Positions 58,438 through 64,000 of a DNA stretch of 64,000 nucleotides are shown one piece after another. The stretch lies in contig NMRB01000087.1 of the NCBI GenBank assembly GCA_002633025.1, forward strand, positions 150,690-214,689, given 5' to 3'. The stretch is from Notospermus geniculatus (taxonomy: Eukaryota; Nemertea; Pilidiophora; Heteronemertea; Lineidae). Position numbers and translations under genes: made by a program. Below the pieces are notes generated by a model, which saw nothing but the letters and a program-made list of their open reading frames with translations, was not told the DNA's origin and did no database searches. Each line of letters opens with the position of its first letter. Positions within the stretch are counted from its first letter, which is position 1.

Positions 58438-58885
58438 GGGCCTACCCCTCATCGACTTCCATCCGGCGACGTTGTAGGACTAATTCTTTTGTAAACCTAA
58501 AGTTGACAACAGAAGGTTTTTGCCACAGAGGGAGGGTTGCGGGGCCTCGGCCTAGGCCTAAGAAGGTGTACCAGAAGAAAGAGTCCTTGGGATGTAAGTC
58601 CGGGACACATTAGTCTGCTATTGTATGGTTTTGCTGGTCATAGTCTCTAACCATCCATCTTAATCTCTCGTTGAAGAATAAAACCGGACTTAGATTCCAG
58701 GGCAGACTTTTTCCCTGTCACACCGGGGAAAGACCCGAGTTGACCGCGCCCACGAATGACGTCATCACAATGTTCCGATGCTAACCGGAGAAGCGCAGTG
58801 CTCGTTCCATGTTATATCGAGAATAGATAAAATCGCTTTGTGGGAGGAACATCTTCAGAAAACTCGTAAATTGACAGCTTTCCCG
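58438..58885 (+). promoter_or_regulatory. Upstream region and 5' UTR of WASHC3
   Basis: No gene of its own. 58438-58500 duplicates 52886-52960. The last stretch before the ATG (from about 58740) is not repeated elsewhere in the window and probably holds the WASHC3 5' UTR. No TATA box is obvious. Confidence 0.4.
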
Positions 58886-60664
58886 ATGGACGCGGATGGG
58901 TTACCCCTTGTGGGGCCTGGTATTGATTACACTAAAGTAAGAAAACCTTACAGAAACAATGTTCATATGCCGTAGTTGCTGAAGAAATGCCACAGCCGGA
59001 AAGGAAAGGGCCTACGACTCCGANGCTCAGTCCATATTAATATAATATTACTGATGGTATGTTATGTGAGACATTTATGTGGCAGGTTTTTATGATTTGG
59101 CAGATTTTAAAACATGCTGTACATCAATGGTGTACATTCACTGTACATTGAGTGTTTGTTATTACCCTGTGAGAAAAAATGGCCGACTTTGGCAAGGTAT
59201 CTATTGGTCGATTTGGACCATGCCGGGGGATGGCACACAATCATTGTGACAATGGATATCCTATTGTGTAATGCGGCTTATTCCGTCCATCGACGACCTG
59301 CTTTGGGCACTGATCGGGGACTCGAAACTTGTTTCTTATTTTGAAAATATATTTTCTCTTTCTAGGTTGGTGCAATACATCCAAAGCGAACTCTTGCATT
59401 TCTGAACCACTTCATCACTCACACAGTCCGATTTTTGAACAGATTTTCATGTGTCTGTGAAGAAAAATTGTCAACTTTAAGTCTTCGAATACAGCGACTA
59501 GAAACTACAATGAATGTTCTTGAAGCAAAGGTGGGTAGTCATGTAATAAAATGCTAAGAAATGGGCAAAATAGGCCAAAATGTCTGCCGTTTCCTTCAAT
59601 ACATAATTTTTTTCACGGTTTTTCCAGCTCTCATCCATTCCTGGTCTTGAAAATGTCACTGCTCCCTCTTCACTCACTGCAAGTGCTGCCCCTAGCCAAC
59701 CAGCTGCCTCGAACTCATCAAGTGCTGTGCAACCTGTTGACAGTCAGCCGGCTCCTGCTGCTGCTGCTGTAGCACCAGCTGCACCTGAACCAGAACCAGT
59801 CTTACCAGAAAATACTGTGTCTCAGGACCCACGATACCAAAAATATTTTAAAATGGCCAAAATGGTAAGTTGAAATAAGATCTTTGAATGATAATTGGCA
59901 AAAAATCTCACACTCAGCAGAAAGTAAGATGCTTCATCTTCTGATGCATGTGGATCATATTGGTATTGGAGTGATCTCAAAATTGGCCGAAGGGCAGATA
60001 ACTGCCAGGAGGTCCACCCTTGCTGATGCTTATTGTGATCTCAGAACACACATGCTTGTACTGGTCAGATATTCAATTTTCGCTCTTAGGACTGTATTTG
60101 ATCAATTTCATAAATTTCTTCCTCCAGGGCGTGGCAGAAATAGCAGTGAAAAATAAGATGCGAATGGAAGGTGTAGACCCAGATCTATTAGAGTGAGTAT
60201 CAGTGAACTTTAACAATGGTCGCAAATGGCCTGCCACCTGTAGGGCATGGCCAATACTACTTTTAGATACAAGCATGAGTTGACCCCATTTCCAGGTGCA
60301 CGACAATCATATCTCTTGAATGCATCTACTTGTAGGTTCATGCGTGTAGCAAGTGTCGGTCGTTATTGGTGCTGTGACAGCTGATTTACCGAGTTATTCC
60401 AACTTCACAGACTATGAGTGTACTGTTTTGAGGGCGGGCCTAATGGTTAACATTATATGAACTTGATTAGATGTCTTAGTCTATAGCATTTGGGTCACTA
60501 GAATCTATTAGTATTTGTTGTGATTTCTAATTTGTCGTTTCTAATATTTCAGTGATCCTAACGCTCCTGCACCACCAGCAACTGCAGCAAATGATGACGA
60601 TGATGAGCCTAATTTTAGCGATAGTGATAAAGATAATGACACTGATCATAGTTTTTCTGACTGA
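58886..60664 (+). CDS. WASHC3: WASH complex subunit 3 (CCDC53), complete
   Basis: Subunit of the pentameric WASH complex, which activates Arp2/3 on endosomes for actin-dependent sorting. Exons 58886-58936, 59366-59530, 59628-59864, 60128-60192 and 60553-60664 sum to 630 bases, 209 residues plus stop (human 194). The N-terminus MDADGLPLVGPGIDYTK and the next exon (KRTLAFLNHFITHTVRFLNRFS, CEEKLSTLSLRIQRLETTMN) match the family. Exon 3 carries LSSIPGLENVT, then an Ala/Pro/Ser-rich linker longer than in human, and SQDPRYQKYFKMAKM. The end has VKNKMRMEGVDPDLL and an acidic tail closing HSFSD. All junctions are GT-AG and in phase. Confidence 0.96.
59024..59024. other. Single-N join in WASHC3 intron 1
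   Basis: Lone N; no exon appears to be lost, because exon 1 joins exon 2 in phase with the expected protein. Other lone Ns are at 48266 and 55654. Confidence 0.6.
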
Positions 60665-61068
60665 TATGGGATAGTGGCAATGAGTAGAACCCAGAACTGT
60701 GATCGTTTCCTGATTTGCCAAAGTGATGACTCACATTCAGGAGACTCAAATTGACCAAGATAAAGGATAACTCATTCGATATCGATTTGTAATCCAGCAA
60801 TTTTCAATGCTGTTTTGTGCTAAGACATACTTAAACTTGTATTTGGGAAACTTTCTAAGGAGTTTCCTTTTAGATTGTTGACATAAACAAACTTTTAATT
60901 TGGAAAGAAATCGACATCAAAAAATGGACATGTATTACTCCACAGGAGTTAGATAGGCCTTTTGAATGGATTTCAGCCTTGTTGCGTATTTCCTATTGAT
61001 TGTTTACGAAAGAGATCACAAATACAAATGTGTATATATTATGTAATTAGGAAATTGTTATATTGTAC

Positions 61069-61074
61069 AATAAA
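61069..61074 (+). terminator. WASHC3: Poly(A) signal of WASHC3
   Basis: AATAAA about 405 bases after the stop codon, followed by a T/G-rich stretch. Confidence 0.75.
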
Positions 61075-61154
61075 ATCTTGTAACTAAGATTATTATGTCC
61101 TCGTTGGAAAAAGCCAGTATCTTGCTGGATGACATATTAAGACTCCTAGTAATA

Positions 61155-61346
61155 GAGGCCTTGCAATGACGTCATCTAGGCGGCCATGCTGAGGGGCAAG
61201 TGGGCAGAGGTGTGAGGTGACCGTGACGTGGCCTGCGTGAAATGCGCGGCGCCAGTGTTTGACGTAACGTCATTGGGACATTTCGCTGCGCCTCTGCAGT
61301 ATGTGCCCCCCAGCATGGCGGCTTGTGACGTCATTTGCAAGGCCTC
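61155..61346. mobile_element. 192-bp MITE with TA target duplication
   Basis: Starts GAGGCCTTGCAATGACGTCA and ends TGACGTCATTTGCAAGGCCTC, flanked by TA. Further inner pairing of GGCCATGCTGAGGGGCA with its inverse. It sits between WASHC3 and the next gene. Confidence 0.85.
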
Positions 61347-61457
61347 TATAGGGACTTTTGTCAACACTCCGTATTGTCGATCCATATCACGTATAGCATA
61401 TGAGTTTAATTTTGTTTCTTTTTTTTAAATGAACAGGCAAAAAGCTTAAAGGTCTCT

Positions 61458-61533
61458 GAAACCTGTCACATAGGTATTCACTGGAAAGCTCTGAATGAGC
61501 ACTTTCCATTAAATACCTATGTGACCGGGTTTC
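61458..61533. repeat. 76-bp hairpin
   Basis: GAAACCTGTCACATAGGTAT pairs with ATACCTATGTGACCGGGTTTC, with an inner CTGGAAAG/CTTTCCA pair. Probable MITE remnant. Confidence 0.65.
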
Positions 61534-61740
61534 TGTGAGATTACAAGATTTGGTATGTTTAATGATTCCATTAAATTGCAACTGGCAGTAAAAGGGTTTT
61601 GAAGCTCGCCCCAACATTGCCCTACAAGGCAGTTGTTGCCAACGAAAGAATTTCTCCGTCCTGTGAGTTCATGAACTTATTCTTTGGACTCCTACTACAA
61701 GATACCCCACCACTGGAATGTTTTAGTCATGAAATTTCCA

Positions 61741-61851
61741 GGGGCCTGTTTCATATAAAGTGACTTTAAGCTAATGGTACCATTTACGCAATGCATTTTC
61801 CATTTGGTTAAAGGTACCATTAGCTTAAAGTCACTTCATGAAACAGGCTCC
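61741..61851. repeat. 110-bp hairpin, CCTGTTTCAT ends
   Basis: GGCCTGTTTCAT…AAAGTGACTTTAAGCTAATG…GGTACC pairs with GGTACCATTAGCTTAAAGTC…ATGAAACAGGCTCC. Probable MITE. Confidence 0.75.
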
Positions 61852-61954
61852 AGGACTCTTGCCGCATAACATGGCCATGCATACCCCAGTCAGCTGGTGT
61901 CTTGCATACAAGAGGGAATACATAATATTTATGTATATCGTATGAAAAGTAGTA

Positions 61955-61960
61955 TTTATT
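61955..61960 (-). terminator. Poly(A) signal of the right-edge minus-strand gene
   Basis: AATAAA on the minus strand; the stretch 61940-63216 then reads as an AT-rich 3' UTR with no supported exon. Confidence 0.5.
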
Positions 61961-63216
61961 GACAAACTTTGTACAAAAACGATACAGGCCATTTCAACAA
62001 AATTGCTGGTTACGTTTAATTATACCAAGTAGCAGTTATCACAGAAGAATAATACACATACACAAATAAACATACTTTTAACATGGACGAATGCTGTGAC
62101 TCAAAATAGAAATCAGGCTCAACAAAAACAACTTCTGAAATCAGTATAATATAGACGTTTTGAAAAGTCGTCGGACGGATTTGATATTTTGGAAAAAATA
62201 TATTATTGCTATCGAAGTGGATTTGGAATTAACCAAACTATGGAACGTTCACAGATGTCTGCAGATTTCCATGCACTAAATCTGCGAATCAAATCAAAGG
62301 CAGCAAAAATATATCACTGGTAGGATAGGCCTATTAGTTCATGAGAAAGACCTCCATTCATTTCAAAGATCAGTATGCAGCCCATGTACATGTACATGTA
62401 CCGGTATGTAAGGCACAGCAAACATAGTTTTCTCTCAGAATCGGAAGATGGACAAGCCAAGGATACGGAAAAGAAATGCGTGCAATGAAATTCTCTCAAA
62501 ATCTGCTGAAAATACCACGAGTTTCTTATCCCGAAGAGCAACAAGGACATCATGTTGCATCCATGTTAGCAGGACCTCCTTCAACTTGTTTCAGCAATTC
62601 ATTGCATTTCTAGACAGCACTCGCCTCATCACTTACGGAAAGCTCAGGGTATTGAAGTGAACCAATGAGGCAAGTCTTGGCAAGACGATAAATTCAAATC
62701 ATTAGCATACATGTTCAAGTTCAAAAAGAGGCTGCCTGAGGAAAGCTGTTGGCATGAAAACCCTACAAACACAGGACAGATTTCTTTTTCTGACAATAGA
62801 GATGAATAAGTTGCCCCTTTCCAATTCTCACTTCACGTTGTTACAAAATCTAGTTTGAAAATTGGTGCCTCAAAGCTTGAACTAGACTGGTTCCCTGTTC
62901 TCGAGGACCGGGGACCAGTGTAAGCTTGAACAAGACATACACTACGGGAATGGTTTCATAGCTTATTCTTATGCTAATCTATAAATTACAAATTTTATTC
63001 ATTTCCTAATCAAACTTTCAGGCACTTCTGAATTATACGATACTTTTCCTCCATTACAAGTTCTATTGGTTTCATTTCATACACACTCAGTGGGACGGAT
63101 TATATTTGTAGGTCGCAACCACAGCTCTCAGTGGGATTGAATGAAAAATTCTTGCAACAAGTACATGATTTATGAAGAGTGTACATGTATCTTCAAAACA
63201 CTGACATGAGTTGATT

Positions 63217-64000
63217 CTATGCAATCCAGGTAGTTGTTGGGGTCACGTCTTTGAGGGCTAAAAATTCTTCTAATTTCATATCAAATCCCATTGGTCGACT
63301 CCCCGGGTCTGTATACTTGACTGTCATCTTGTCGCCGAGATAATTGATCAGTTTACACGTCTCCTCAAATTTCTGAAGTTTCTGCTTGTATTTCTTGCGA
63401 ACGTAATCGGAACTTTTTGGATTGTATGCTGAGAAGAAAGAAAAGAAACTGAAGCAAAAATGTTAAAATCAAAAAGCACAGTGGACCTCTCTTTAAAGGA
63501 CACCCTGTTGTCCTTGAGTAAGAGACATTAAGAGGCGAATAGAAACGAATAGAAATGGTCGATTTTGGACTGAACTTTGGTGTCCTTAATAGAGAGGTGT
63601 CCTCCTGGCAGAGGTGTTTGCTGAGGGAGGTTCCACTGTACATGAATACCTGGCATATACTGGCAGTTTTAAAGAAATCTAAGCAGTTAATGATTTTGAC
63701 AGATAACAAAAATTTTATGCAACGTAAAAAGTACCGGTAGGCCTGGTACCGATATGGACCTGGTAATGCTCATGGTTTATTACACAGATTGCATTGTGGT
63801 GAAAACTACTGTGTGAAAATAAAGAGATTAATGAAATGTACAGACCTTTTAGGTGATAAGCAACGTATAACTGAGCAGAACGAGATGCTGAGATGAAGGG
63901 ATACTTTGGCTTGAAGCATCCGACAGAGCAGTGAGGGCTTTGGTCAATGCAGTGGCAACGGTCTGTTCCATGTAACCCAGCATTGGAAGGCTCACAATTG
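63217..64000 (-). CDS. C-terminal exons of an unrecognised gene
   Basis: Two exons, 63846-64000 (open at the window edge) and 63217-63428, joined in phase 1 across a GT-AG intron (donor GTCTGT). The 51 upstream residues are Cys-rich at first (NCEPSNAGLHGTDRCHC, then SPHCSVGCFKPKYPF) and continue SASRSAQLYVAYHLK. The last exon is lysine-rich (SSDYVRKKYKQKLQKFEETC) and then KLINYLGDKMTVKYTDPG, ending FLALKDVTPTTTWIA. The composition looks like an intracellular conserved protein. I do not recognise the family, and the N-terminus is outside the window. Confidence 0.7.

Overview
This is an intron-rich animal nuclear locus: split genes with GT-AG introns, AATAAA poly(A) signals, many short terminal-inverted-repeat (TIR) elements and assembly gaps. 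Frequent words such as TACATGTA, ACCGGTA and TAGGCCTA, short introns, and signs of two diverged haplotypes suggest a highly heterozygous marine invertebrate. A deuterostome such as an echinoderm is my best guess, from sequence style only.

Layout. (1) 1-12056, minus strand: the N-terminal two-thirds of CEP290, 26 exons, open at the left edge and lacking its first exons at a contig join (N at 12210). (2) 12795-28945, plus strand: a DUF4062-NACHT-TPR protein (TTC41-like) whose 22 exons splice into one uninterrupted 1,109-residue frame. Exons 1-6 occur twice, on either side of an 884-base gap, probably two haplotypes laid end to end. (3) About 30880-40870, minus strand: TNPO3 (transportin-3). Its 3' UTR is also duplicated across a single N, and about 90 residues are missing beside another single N. 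(4) 41000-58440: a segment packed with foldback and TIR elements. It carries three tandem minus-strand copies of a four-exon gene for a small secreted peptide (about 72-73 residues), which I do not recognise, plus an orphan two-exon ORF on the plus strand. (5) 58886-61090, plus strand: WASHC3, complete in five exons. (6) 61940-64000, minus strand: the 3' end of an unrecognised gene.

CEP290 and the NACHT/TPR protein are transcribed divergently, and several of the genes touch cilium or endosome biology. No operon-like logic applies. The most novel item is the peptide gene array: TATA promoter with a non-coding first exon, a signal-peptide exon, an acidic pro-segment exon, and a final exon encoding an amphipathic helix with one cysteine near the C-terminus. 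The copies differ in using GC-AG or GT-AG introns.
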